From NCBI RefSeq assembly GCF_001421885.1, contig NZ_LMLH01000014.1:12377-55998 (forward strand): a stretch of 43,622 bases of DNA, given 5' to 3'. The translations under genes were made by a program, and so were the position numbers. The stretch comes from Pseudomonas sp. Leaf48. Its GTDB lineage: Bacteria; Pseudomonadota; Gammaproteobacteria; Pseudomonadales; Pseudomonadaceae. Below the pieces are notes generated by a model, which was given only the letters and a program-made list of their open reading frames with translations, did no database searches and had not been told where the DNA came from. Shown here piece after piece: positions 8,925 through 17,040 of the stretch; position 1 is the stretch's first letter, and every line of letters begins with the position of its first letter.

Positions 8925-9428
8925 TTAACCAACTTGTTGCGCAGTGAGGGCAGCCAACTCGCCCCGCAGTTCATCGCTCAGCGACTCGTCCATGAGGATG
9001 CGCTCCAGTTCCTGACGGAACGTGGCATTGTCCAGAAGGTTCGACTTGAGGTCGCGCAGCAGGTTACGCATCGCCAGCAGCGCGCGCAGCTGTGGAATTT
9101 GCCGGGCCACCTGCTCCGGCTCGAAATCCTTCATCCTGCCAAAGCTCAACTCCACCGGGATTTCGCCAGCCTCGTCGGCCAGGGTGTTGGACGCCACCAG
9201 CTTGACCTCGGGCGCGTACTCGGCCAGCACGCTGTCGAAATTGTTGCGGTCGATGCCGACTTTGGCTCGCTCCGATAACGGACGCTGTTCCCGGCCGTTA
9301 CTGTAGTCGCCCATCACCATCAACTTGAGCGGCAGCTCGATTTTTTTCTGCGCGCCACCGGTATGTAAATCGAGCTTGATATTCACCCGAGCCTTGGGCA
9401 CTTCGTTTTGAAAACTACCAGAAGCCAT
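8925..9428 (-). CDS. tssB: T6SS contractile sheath small subunit TssB (VipA)
   Basis: TssB is the small sheath subunit that pairs with TssC and is extracted by ClpV. The 167-residue protein starts MASGSFQNEVPKARVNIKLD and contains ELPLKLMVMGDYSNG and LSFGRMKDFEPEQVARQIPQL, both typical. It is the first visible gene of the T6SS operon. GGAGG sits 5 bases before the ATG inside a CATGGAGGAT context that resembles an RsmA/CsrA target (ANGGA), and a palindrome lies immediately upstream. Confidence 0.96.
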   Translation of the reverse strand: MASGSFQNEVPKARVNIKLDLHTGGAQKKIELPLKLMVMGDYSNGREQRPLSERAKVGIDRNNFDSVLAEYAPEVKLVASNTLADEAGEIPVELSFGRMKDFEPEQVARQIPQLRALLAMRNLLRDLKSNLLDNATFRQELERILMDESLSDELRGELAALTAQQVG

Positions 9429-9435
9429 AAATCCT

Positions 9436-9469
9436 CCATGAGCATTTGTAACGATTTACACCGTTACAC
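9436..9469 (-). promoter_or_regulatory. tssB leader: 7-bp palindrome and ANGGA-type ribosome site
   Basis: On the plus strand, TGTAACG (9448-9454) and CGTTACA (9463-9469) are exact inverted repeats around an 8-base AT-rich spacer, 20-41 bases before the tssB ATG. The ribosome site reads CATGGAGGAT on the minus strand, matching the ANGGA core bound by RsmA/CsrA. The palindrome could be an RNA stem or a dimeric repressor site. Gac/Rsm control of T6SS is known in Pseudomonas; its operation here is inferred. Confidence 0.4.
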
Positions 9470-9889
9470 AAAATCAATTACAAATTCCAACCCACTATGC
9501 CCGCCGGCATTATGAAGTCACATTACCGACCACAGCATGCAAGCTGTTAGAGCAACAAAAATAGACCATAGACAGGGTAAGTACAGCTGCCGAAACAAAC
9601 ACTCAAACACTTACCAGGAGGAATGTTGAACTAACTTACGCAGGCTTACCATCCTGTAACTAATATTTAGATAAAGGCTACGTTGCACTCAGAACTTGCT
9701 TGCACTCGAAACAGCAACTTCCTACATGGCTAGAGAAATTGCCTACACGCAATCTATTGACTCGCTGCAAAAGCAATGCGGCACAGCCGTCATGAAATCA
9801 GAAGACAAGGAATACCCGATCTCTGATATCACCACAGCTGTGCTCGAAAGCACTCAGGACTGAGCGCAGGCTGGGCGGTCTGCAAGACC
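9470..9889. other. AT-rich intergenic region between T6SS operon and ppk2
   Basis: About 420 bases, clearly richer in A+T than its surroundings. It must hold the promoter of the minus-strand T6SS operon, but no confident -35/-10 or -24/-12 pair could be picked by eye. One weak small reading frame lies within (9726-9863). The raised AT content may mark H-NS/MvaT-type silencing, which is an inference. Confidence 0.5.
9726..9863 (+). CDS. Possible 45-residue small protein (weak)
   Basis: An ATG-to-TGA frame would encode a 45-residue, mostly polar peptide beginning MAREIAYTQSIDSLQ. It lies in the AT-rich gap and ends 27 bases before the convergent ppk2 stop. No good ribosome site precedes it, codon use is not typical of the neighbours, and no family is recognised. 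It may be chance. Confidence 0.2.
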   Translation: MAREIAYTQSIDSLQKQCGTAVMKSEDKEYPISDITTAVLESTQD

Positions 9890-10708
9890 TCAGAATTGCT
9901 CGGTGATATAGCGGTACGGATAATCCGGCTCGCGGTAGTCACCCTGCGCCTGCCGCTTAGGCAGTTTCACTTTGGCGCGTTTCACATCCTCATAGGGAAT
10001 GCTGGCGAGAAGATCGCTGATGATATTGAGACGGGCCCGGCGCTTGTCGTTCGAGTTGGCGACACGCCAAGGGGCGAACTCGGTATCGGTGGCTTTGAAC
10101 ATGTCGTCCCGGGCACGGGAGTAGTCGTACCAGCGGTTGTAGGACTTGAGGTCCATCGGCGACAGCTTCCAGATCTTGCGGCCGTCGGTGATACGTCCCT
10201 TGAGCCGACGGGTCTGCTCCTCTTCGCTGACTTCCAGCCAGTACTTGATCAGGATGATGCCCGATTCGACCAGTGCCTGCTCGACCCGCGGCGCCACCGT
10301 GAGAAAGGTCTCGAGCTGCTCGTCCGTGCAGAACCCCATCACCCGCTCCACGCCGGCGCGGTTGTACCAGCTGCGATCGAAGATCACCACTTCACCGGCC
10401 GCCGGCATGTGCGGCAGATAGCGTTGCAGGTACATCTGGCTCTTTTCCCGATCGGTCGGTGCCGGTAGTGCCACGACGCGGAACACCCGTGGGCTGACCC
10501 GTTCGGTGAGGGCCTTGATGGTCCCGCCCTTGCCGGCGCCATCGCGCCCTTCAAAGATCACGCAAACCTTGATGCCCTTCTCTTTCACCCACTCCTGCAA
10601 CTTGACCAGTTCAACGTGCAGCCGGGCCAGTTCATTGAGATAGACCTTGTTCTTGAGCTTGCCGCTGTCATCAGGTTGGCTTTTCACTGCTGCCTTTTTC
10701 TTTGCCAT
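9890..10708 (-). CDS. ppk2: Polyphosphate kinase 2 (PPK2 family)
   Basis: PPK2 enzymes transfer phosphate between polyphosphate and nucleoside di- or monophosphates. The protein of 272 residues starts MAKKKAAVKS with GAGG upstream; the upstream open extension runs up to the end of the SulP gene and is not family-like. Walker A GRDGAGKGG lies at 54-62, VVIFDRSWYNR with Asp111 at 107-117, and the lid-like RLKGR and MDLKSYNRWYDYSRARDDM further on. These match class I PPK2 with a single domain. It follows the SulP gene by 57 bases on the same strand, so the two are probably co-transcribed. Confidence 0.92.
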   Translation of the reverse strand: MAKKKAAVKSQPDDSGKLKNKVYLNELARLHVELVKLQEWVKEKGIKVCVIFEGRDGAGKGGTIKALTERVSPRVFRVVALPAPTDREKSQMYLQRYLPHMPAAGEVVIFDRSWYNRAGVERVMGFCTDEQLETFLTVAPRVEQALVESGIILIKYWLEVSEEEQTRRLKGRITDGRKIWKLSPMDLKSYNRWYDYSRARDDMFKATDTEFAPWRVANSNDKRRARLNIISDLLASIPYEDVKRAKVKLPKRQAQGDYREPDYPYRYITEQF

Positions 10709-10765
10709 GGTGCAAACCTCGCTAGATACTCCGAACAGTGTCAGGAAGCGCCCGACAGCTGCCAT

Positions 10766-12487
10766 TCACAGTCGACTGAGCCGATAGTGCTCAACCGCCA
10801 ATTCCAGGTTATGGAAGATGCGCGCCTCGCCCAGCGTGCGCCCCAACGGTGCCTTGATGACCATAGCCGAAACGCTGGGGCTCATTCCCACCAGCCACAG
10901 CGAAACGCCTTTTTCGCGCAAGCGTTGTTCAGCGCCGGTGAGCATCTTCAAGGCGGTGTACTCCAGATCGAACACACTGCGCAGGTCGAGGACGACGACC
11001 CCCGGCTCGTGTGTCTCGATCAACAGCCGTATCTTCATGCCAATACGCTCGGCATTGGCGAAGAAGATGCGACCTTCGGGCCGAAGCAATAGCAGCCCGT
11101 CAAAGTGTTCGTCATTGAGGTTCGTCGGGGACTGTGGACGGAACACGTTGGTGCCGGGCTTGCGACCCAGGATGTGCACCGGTGGATCGGAAACCTGATA
11201 GGCCAGGGCGAGCAGCGACACGACAATGGCGACGACAATCCCTTGCAGGGTGCCCAGCAGCATGACGCCGACCATGGCGACGATGGCCCAGACCAGCTCG
11301 GTCTTGCGCACTGACAGGATCTCGCGGAATTCCCTGGGCTCGATCAGGCCCACCGAGTACACAATCACTACGGCGGCAAGCGTGGCATTGGGCATCATGC
11401 CAATGAACGGCGCCAGCAGCAGGCAGGTACCCAGCGCCAGTGCCGCGGTGATCAACCCCGCCAATTGCGAGCGAGCCCCGGCCAGGCGATTGACCGCCGT
11501 CTGGGTGGTGCCGCCGCCAGCGACCATGGCGCCAAGAAACGCCCCGCCGATATTGGCCATGCCGGTGGCGACCAATTCGCGATTGGGCTGCAGCGTGGGT
11601 TCATCGTTGCGAGCGAAGGCGCGCGCAGCGGCGATGGATTCGGTAAAGCTCATCAACGCGATGCCCATCGCAGACGGCCAGAGATCAGCGGCCAACGACC
11701 AGATCGGCAATACCGGTGCGGGCAGCCCAATCGGCACCACGCCGACCGCCGACACGCCGAAACGCTCCAGATCAAACAGGCTCATGGCGATAATGCCGAG
11801 CGCTACCGCAATCAGCGGCGCCGGCAATCGAGGGGTAAAATGCTTCATGCCGACCAGCACCGCCAGCATGCAAACGCCGACCGCCACGGTCGGCAGCGAG
11901 ACATGTCCGAGCCCCTGGAAAATCGCCACCAGGTTGTGCAGGAAACTGCCTTTGTCGATGTGAATGCCCAGCAGCTTGGGCAACTGGTCGAGAACGATGA
12001 CCACACCGATGCCCGCCTTGAAGCCCACCAGTACCGGTTCGGAAATGAAGTTGGCAACGAAACCCAGGCGCAGCACCCCGGCCATGATCAGGATCGCGCC
12101 CACCATCAAGGCCAAGGTGGCCGAGGCCGCCAACAGTAACGCCGGATCACCGGACGGGCTGGCCTGGGCGAGCGCGGAGCCGGCGAGAATCGCCAGGGTG
12201 GTGGTGGTGCTGACACTGAGCGGGCGCGAGGTGCCGAGCACGGTATAGATCACCATCGGCACCAATACGGTATACAGCCCGACCTGCACCGGCAGGCCGG
12301 CAATGGTGGCATACGCCAGCGCCTTGGGAATGACCACGGCCGCCGCCGTCAGCCCGGCAATGACATCGCCCCTGAACCAGTCCGGCCTGTAGTTGTTCAG
12401 CCACTCGGGTATTAGCAGGCCACGCAAGGTGCCCTGGTGTCGGGTACCGGGAACCCGCGGCTGCGGATGGCTGCCCTGCTCACTCAT
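10766..12487 (-). CDS. SulP-family anion transporter with C-terminal STAS domain
   Basis: SulP proteins are inner-membrane transporters of sulfate, bicarbonate or other anions. The 573-residue protein has the N-terminal family signature (VIAGLTAAAVVIPKALAYATIAGLP, about 42-66), 10-12 hydrophobic segments to about residue 430, and a cytoplasmic STAS domain at the end, with VVLDLRSVFDLEYTALKML. Substrate cannot be told from sequence. The ATG has AGGGAGTG upstream. The neighbour ppk2 is on the same strand 57 bases downstream, an unusual pairing that could link anion uptake to polyphosphate metabolism. Confidence 0.9.
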   Translation of the reverse strand: MSEQGSHPQPRVPGTRHQGTLRGLLIPEWLNNYRPDWFRGDVIAGLTAAAVVIPKALAYATIAGLPVQVGLYTVLVPMVIYTVLGTSRPLSVSTTTTLAILAGSALAQASPSGDPALLLAASATLALMVGAILIMAGVLRLGFVANFISEPVLVGFKAGIGVVIVLDQLPKLLGIHIDKGSFLHNLVAIFQGLGHVSLPTVAVGVCMLAVLVGMKHFTPRLPAPLIAVALGIIAMSLFDLERFGVSAVGVVPIGLPAPVLPIWSLAADLWPSAMGIALMSFTESIAAARAFARNDEPTLQPNRELVATGMANIGGAFLGAMVAGGGTTQTAVNRLAGARSQLAGLITAALALGTCLLLAPFIGMMPNATLAAVVIVYSVGLIEPREFREILSVRKTELVWAIVAMVGVMLLGTLQGIVVAIVVSLLALAYQVSDPPVHILGRKPGTNVFRPQSPTNLNDEHFDGLLLLRPEGRIFFANAERIGMKIRLLIETHEPGVVVLDLRSVFDLEYTALKMLTGAEQRLREKGVSLWLVGMSPSVSAMVIKAPLGRTLGEARIFHNLELAVEHYRLSRL

Positions 12488-13069
12488 GTATCACTCCCTG
12501 TCGGAATCGGTCTTATAAAGTTTTGCGTGTGCCCGGTTCACCGGGTCTGATCTGTTCATCTGGTCTTTGCACATACGCCATTCACCTGTCCCCACAGGCA
12601 ATCGGCTCAAGGTCGCAAAACCCAGGCGCCGGGGCATGAAAAACCGGGGTTGAATCTACCGGCAATGGCCGATATGGCCGGACTCGGTCAATGGCGCCGG
12701 CCAGTGGATTTGCGCAAAGGCCTGACCATCGAAGAACAACGTCGGGTATGGGACATCTGGTGCGTTATCGTGGACTTCCCTCTGCGGCCCTGGTGGCAGG
12801 AAGTCCCTCTAAATCTGATGTTTGACGATAGTACGACCCAGGCAGTCCCACAAGGACAGCCTCTGCGAGTTTGAGCCATGGCGCAGCAGGTATCGGCCAA
12901 AAGGCACTGATAAGCCTTTGCGTCACGGCGCTGCACGCAACGCCTCAGGGCAAACCCCGTCACGATCCTGTCATTAAAGCCTGATAGCGTCAGCGCGCTT
13001 GCCCTGGCCGCGGCGCTCGACCTGCGATCGACTGCGCCCTGCAGCAGGGTCCCCGCTCCTCCGCCCAAG
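12488..13069. other. 582-bp intergenic region before the AraC-type regulator
   Basis: It must contain the divergent promoters of the SulP operon and the AraC-type gene. A short frame at 12650-12874 (74 codons) has no ribosome site and no recognisable family. The stretch CCTGT-CCCC-ACAGG near 12587 is a small palindrome. No convincing gene or repeat was seen. Confidence 0.5.
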
Positions 13070-14077
13070 GTGCCACTTCCGGTGTACTCAAGCACGACGC
13101 GCAAGAACATCATCCTTAGATCCAGCGACCTGAACTGCGACGACTTTGGCGCGCTGTTCTCGAAGATGTTCGGCAATCTCTATGCCGACTCGCGCCCGCC
13201 GCCCAAAGACATCATCATCGGCGGGGTGTATGGCAGGCACGACGGTGTCAGCTTTCGCCGCATGCACTACCTGGGGGATTTCACCGTCGACTTTCCCGAG
13301 CCACTGGACGAGATTACCTTCGTCATCCCCAGCGCCGGGAAGATCCTCTACAACCATGCCACCGTTGGCGGTAGCCAGGTCGGCCTGGCCATCGACAAGG
13401 CTGATATCCGCTCGATGCGCTTCATGGACAACCATGCCCAGCACGGAATTTCGATCCGGCGCGCACTGTTTACCGAGCGCCTGTCGACCCTGCTGGGCAA
13501 GCCGATTCTGGAAAAGCTGTATTTCGAGCCCGTAGTGGATCTGAATGTCCCGGCCTTCCAGGTCATCCGCACGTTAGTGGAGATGGCCACGGGCAACGAG
13601 TTCGATCTGCTGATCAATGCGGGCGCGCTACTGCCTTCGCGCCTGCGCGAGATGCTGGTTGATGCGGTACTTCAAGCCTGGCCGCACAACTTCACGCAAG
13701 CGCTGCGACGCCCTGCCCCGACGATTGCGCCGCGACATGTCAAGTTGGCGGTCGAGTACATCCAGGAACATCCCGATGATCTGGTCAGCGGAACGGACCT
13801 GGCCCGGTTGAGCAATGTCAGCCTGCGCGCGCTGCAGGATGGATTTCAGCGGTTCATGGGGATGTCGATCGTGGCTTATCAGCGGCAAGTACGGCTGGAG
13901 CGTGCCTATGCCGAACTTGCCGGTGAGACCGCGCCTTCGGTGACCGAGGTGGCGTTGCAATACGGGTTCAGCAATGTCGGGAGGTTTTGCCAGTATTTTC
14001 AGAAGGCGTATGGGGTGAGTCCGGCAGAGGTGAAGAATGGCCGGCGGGAGGGACGTTTGGGGTTCGCGATGGTTTGA
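13070..14077 (+). CDS. AraC/XylS-family transcriptional regulator
   Basis: The 335-residue protein has an N-terminal ligand/oligomerisation region (1-220) like that of AraC-binding-like regulators of aromatic degradation (AntR/AndR type). It ends in an AraC DNA-binding domain at about 222-325, with two helix-turn-helix units (DLARLSNVSLRALQDGFQRFMGMS and VTEVALQYGFSNVGRFCQYFQKAYGVSPAE). The GTG at 13070 is the first plausible start, but its ribosome site is poor and no in-frame ATG lies upstream, so the start is uncertain. No catabolic operon adjoins it, so its target is unknown. Confidence 0.85.
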   Translation: MPLPVYSSTTRKNIILRSSDLNCDDFGALFSKMFGNLYADSRPPPKDIIIGGVYGRHDGVSFRRMHYLGDFTVDFPEPLDEITFVIPSAGKILYNHATVGGSQVGLAIDKADIRSMRFMDNHAQHGISIRRALFTERLSTLLGKPILEKLYFEPVVDLNVPAFQVIRTLVEMATGNEFDLLINAGALLPSRLREMLVDAVLQAWPHNFTQALRRPAPTIAPRHVKLAVEYIQEHPDDLVSGTDLARLSNVSLRALQDGFQRFMGMSIVAYQRQVRLERAYAELAGETAPSVTEVALQYGFSNVGRFCQYFQKAYGVSPAEVKNGRREGRLGFAMV

Positions 14078-14131
14078 TTGTTCACCCTGCCGGGGCGTGT
14101 CAGTCAGCATCTGTATTGGCTGTGCCGGCCC

Positions 14132-14224
14132 CATCGCCAGCAGGCTGGCTCCCACAATTGATCCGGGCGATCAAAAATCTCCTGGTCACCATCAATCCCT
14201 GTGGGCGCTAGCCTGCTAGCGATG
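14132..14224. repeat. REP-type inverted pair
   Basis: CATCGCCAGCAGGCTGGCTCCCACA (14132-14156) faces TGTGGGCGCTAGCCTGCTAGCGATG (14200-14224), an imperfect inverted pair. The core resembles the units found at 28786-29040 and 43338-43622. It lies between the AraC-type gene and the convergent autotransporter and may serve both as terminator. Confidence 0.75.
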
Positions 14225-14279
14225 AGGCCCGCCGATACAACATCAATGGCGGCAGATGCGCTACCGCCATGACATCCCG

Positions 14280-16199
14280 TCAGAACAGATAACTGGCCTT
14301 CAACCCGCCATTGAAGCCATGGCTGTCACCACCGCCACTGGCACCCATTTGCGCCCCGACACTCACCGCGCCCAAATGCGCCATGACGTTCACTGCGGCG
14401 GTGAACTGGTCGCGATTGTCGAAGGCGGCCTGTTGCTCCACGTCCAGGCCCAGCAGGTGCCCTTGACTGTCAATCTCGTTATCGCCCAGCACATGCTCAT
14501 AGCCGACCTGAACACCCGGCACCAGCTGCCACGCGCCCATGCCGACCGGGGCAAAGGCCACGTTGAGGTTGGCCACGGCGCTGTGGCGGGTTTCATTGAT
14601 GCTGTCGACGTCGAGGGCCAGTTCGCTGCCCGTCTCCTGGAAACCGTCCAGGTTCACGTGACTGACCCGCACGCCGAGACTCGGTTCGAGGATCACATCG
14701 CTCACCGGCACGCGGTAACCCAGCGCCAGCGTCAGGCCATAGAGGTTGCCGTGGCTGTCGCCCTTGGCTGTGCCCAGGCCGCCGCCAAGTTCGCGCTTGC
14801 TGTCGTAGTCGAGGTAGCCGGCGCTGGCATCGGCGTCGACAAACAGGCCGCGTTCCAGGCCGTTCGGGGCGAATCGCGCACCCGCCGAGAGGAAGGTGTA
14901 ATCGGTGTCCGCCTCGCCACCCGCCCCGCCGACGCTGCCACGGCTGTAGCCGATGCCGCCATGGGCGCTAAGGTTTTCCGAGAAGCGTTGGGTCAGGCCG
15001 ACCATCAGCCCCTGGCTGTGCTCGTTGCTGCTGGACGCCTGGGACGAACCATCGGTGCCCAGGTAACCGGCCAGGGCGCTGCTCCACAAGCGGTATTGCC
15101 CGGCCTTCAGATCGATGCCACTGGTGAAGGGCGCGGCGGCCTGTTCGATCATCGCGCCCTGGCGCAGCAGGTAGCTGGCGGCGTCGGCGTGCACCTGACC
15201 ACCGACCGTGGATTCGACACCCGCGAGGTTGCCGGCGTCGATGGCCGATTGCAGGTAATAGTTGTAGTCACTGTAAGTGCCTGAGAGGCTGGTGTTCTGT
15301 AGTTGCTGCAACAGCTGGGCACCTGCGGCGGCGTTGCCGACCAGGCCTTGCTGACCGGGCAAGCTGTTGAAATAGACCATCTTGCCGCGCAGCACGTAGA
15401 TGGTTTCCTGGGACAGGCCCAGGCCCTGTTTGAGGTAGTTGTCCATGCTGCCGTACTGCGCGGTGACCTGATCCAGGCCAGCCTGCAGGAAGCTCGCTTC
15501 CACGCCGAGCAGCGGCGCATAAACGGCGGCCATGCTCGGCGGCAGTGCGGCCAGGGTCGCCTGCACGCGCGCGGCGGTGTAGTCGTTGGTGGCCAGATAA
15601 TTGCTCATGATCGTCGCGTCATCGATCCCGGCGATACTCTGCAGCACGGCGGCGGTCCAGCCGGTGCGGTCCTTGCCGGCGGTACAATGGAACAGCGCAG
15701 CACCGTCGACCCCGGCCAGTTCGTTGAACAGCCTGCTGATCTGGCCGCGCATTCCGGCGTCGCTGACGAACGCGCGGTTGGTCTCTTGCATCATCGCAAC
15801 AGCATCGGCGGCACTGTGAAAAGCGACGCTGGTGATGTTCGAGCCGGACGTGGTGCTGCCGATGATGTCGATGTTGCTGTAGGTCGCCCCCGTCGGCAGG
15901 GTATCAGGCGTGCCTGCAATCTCGCTGGGCGTGCGCAGGTCGTAGACCGATTTGATGCCCAGGCTGTTCAACGTCGCCAGGTCCGCGGCCGACGGGGTCA
16001 GTGCATTGGAGCGATAGAACACGCCGGCGCGCATGGTGCCATCGTGCGCAGTGGAATACGCCGTGGTGAGGCCGGCAACATCGCGCAAGTTGTCGATGCT
16101 TTTCAGGCGTGGCGTATTGAGGGGCACAGGGTCGGCGGCCTGGGCGGCGGCGATGGACAGGCTCAGGACAGACAGCGAACACACAAGACGTTGAAACAC
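14280..16199 (-). CDS. Tyrosine-phosphatase-like domain fused to an autotransporter beta-barrel
   Basis: A 639-residue protein predicted to place a phosphatase on or outside the cell surface. The GTG start (16199) has GAGG upstream. Residues 1-22 form a signal peptide ending AQAA. Residues about 30-275 form a Y_phosphatase3-type domain with NLRDVAGL (37-44), YRSNAL (62-67), DLRTPSE (88-94) and the P-loop HCTAGKDRTG (171-180), carrying catalytic Cys172 and Arg178. A linker region (280-365) follows. From about 366 the protein has alternating aromatic/hydrophobic strands of an autotransporter barrel, ending SYLF with the C-terminal aromatic needed for BAM insertion. There is no beta-helix passenger. 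The substrate (phosphotyrosine, phosphoinositide or other) is unknown. Confidence 0.9.
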   Translation of the reverse strand: MFQRLVCSLSVLSLSIAAAQAADPVPLNTPRLKSIDNLRDVAGLTTAYSTAHDGTMRAGVFYRSNALTPSAADLATLNSLGIKSVYDLRTPSEIAGTPDTLPTGATYSNIDIIGSTTSGSNITSVAFHSAADAVAMMQETNRAFVSDAGMRGQISRLFNELAGVDGAALFHCTAGKDRTGWTAAVLQSIAGIDDATIMSNYLATNDYTAARVQATLAALPPSMAAVYAPLLGVEASFLQAGLDQVTAQYGSMDNYLKQGLGLSQETIYVLRGKMVYFNSLPGQQGLVGNAAAGAQLLQQLQNTSLSGTYSDYNYYLQSAIDAGNLAGVESTVGGQVHADAASYLLRQGAMIEQAAAPFTSGIDLKAGQYRLWSSALAGYLGTDGSSQASSSNEHSQGLMVGLTQRFSENLSAHGGIGYSRGSVGGAGGEADTDYTFLSAGARFAPNGLERGLFVDADASAGYLDYDSKRELGGGLGTAKGDSHGNLYGLTLALGYRVPVSDVILEPSLGVRVSHVNLDGFQETGSELALDVDSINETRHSAVANLNVAFAPVGMGAWQLVPGVQVGYEHVLGDNEIDSQGHLLGLDVEQQAAFDNRDQFTAAVNVMAHLGAVSVGAQMGASGGGDSHGFNGGLKASYLF

Positions 16200-16261
16200 G
16201 GTACAGCCTCATTGACTACTCGTTGGGCTGCCTACTATCTGTGGCTAAGTGATACTGAATA

Positions 16262-16597
16262 TTACAGTTTGCCTTTCGCAGAAAATGCCTGCGCGATCTG
16301 TCCGCGAGGTGCGTTATCTGTCCGCACCCGGCGTCTGGTGGTGATGGATGCGCCTTTGCCCAGTTCCGCAGCATTCGCCAGGACGCCACGGACAATGAGG
16401 CGTCGATGGCGACGAAACTGAAAATGCCGGTGCTGGCAGTCAGCGGCGAAAAATCTTTCGGCGCCAATGAAGCGATCGTGATGCGCAATGCCGCAGACAG
16501 CGTCACCGAGGTGGTCGTTGCCAACGCCGGGCATTGGCTGATGGAAGAAGCACCGGGGCCGACCATTGCGGCGATTCGCGAATTTATCGCGAAGTGA
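16262..16597 (+). pseudogene. Alpha/beta hydrolase remnant (5' truncated, frameshifted)
   Basis: From about 16355 to the stop at 16595-16597 one frame reads the C-terminal third of an epoxide-hydrolase/haloalkane-type alpha/beta hydrolase, with MPVLAVSGEKSFGAN and a catalytic-His-like VVVANAGHWLMEEAP. The frame continues upstream through FAQFRSIRQDATDNEAS. Further upstream (about 16262-16345) family-like residues such as YLSAPG appear in another frame that ends in TGA near 16342, so a frameshift lies at about 16337-16350. The nucleophile region and N-terminus are absent. It is a decayed gene, not a functional one. An internal ATG at 16406 could at most make a 63-residue fragment. Confidence 0.7.
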
Positions 16598-16673
16598 AGC
16601 GATGCCGGGCGAAAATTTAATGAACGCAAAGGGCCCGCGTCCACCTAACTGAAGGACCATCAGGAGGTGACGC

Positions 16674-16889
16674 ATGCAAAACCCGACAATGTGGATCGTA
16701 TTGGCTGCAGTGCTTTTGCTTATCGAACTCTGGGCGATCAACCGGGTGCGCAAAAGCGCCGGTAAAGCGAGTACCAAGGGGGTGTGGATGGTGGTGATCG
16801 TGTTTGTGCCGCTGCTCGGGCTGGCGTTGTGGGCGCTGGCGGGGCCCAAGCACGTAGCGCACTCGCCTTCGCCGCAATCCGGACATTAA
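16674..16889 (+). CDS. Small two-helix membrane protein, PLDc_N (cardiolipin synthase N-terminal)-like
   Basis: The 71-residue protein has two membrane helices (about 6-24 and 36-57) around a short basic loop (NRVRKSAGKASTKG). The second helix ends GLALWALAGPK, which resembles the PLDc_N motif with its conserved P..G...W...G pattern. It is preceded by the strong ribosome site CAGGAGGTGA. Members are small inner-membrane proteins of unknown role found alone or at the start of phospholipase D enzymes. No enzymatic domain is attached here. Confidence 0.75.
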   Translation: MQNPTMWIVLAAVLLLIELWAINRVRKSAGKASTKGVWMVVIVFVPLLGLALWALAGPKHVAHSPSPQSGH

Positions 16890-16902
16890 CAGTTCCTGGT
16901 TT

Positions 16903-17005
16903 CCTGTAGGAGCGAGCATGCTCGCGAAAAAACGCAATGACACCGCGGTAAACCTGTTGCCGCGTTATCGTTGACGTTTTTCGCGAGCATGCTCGCTCCT
17001 ACAGG
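16903..17005. repeat. REP inverted pair / bidirectional terminator-like structure
   Basis: CCTGTAGGAGCGAGCATGCTCGCGAAAAA-type sequence at 16903-16931 is repeated in inverse orientation at 16977-17005, with 45 bases between. Each arm also contains its own GCGAGCATGCTCGC palindrome. It lies between two convergent genes and could end transcription from both sides. Confidence 0.85.
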
Positions 17006-17040
17006 TACCAGGTATCAGATCCAGATTGGGTGCGCTTGAA

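Noticed and set aside
12650..12874. 74-codon frame beginning MNLPAMADMAGLG
   Set aside because: No ribosome site and no recognisable family; kept only as a note on the intergenic region.
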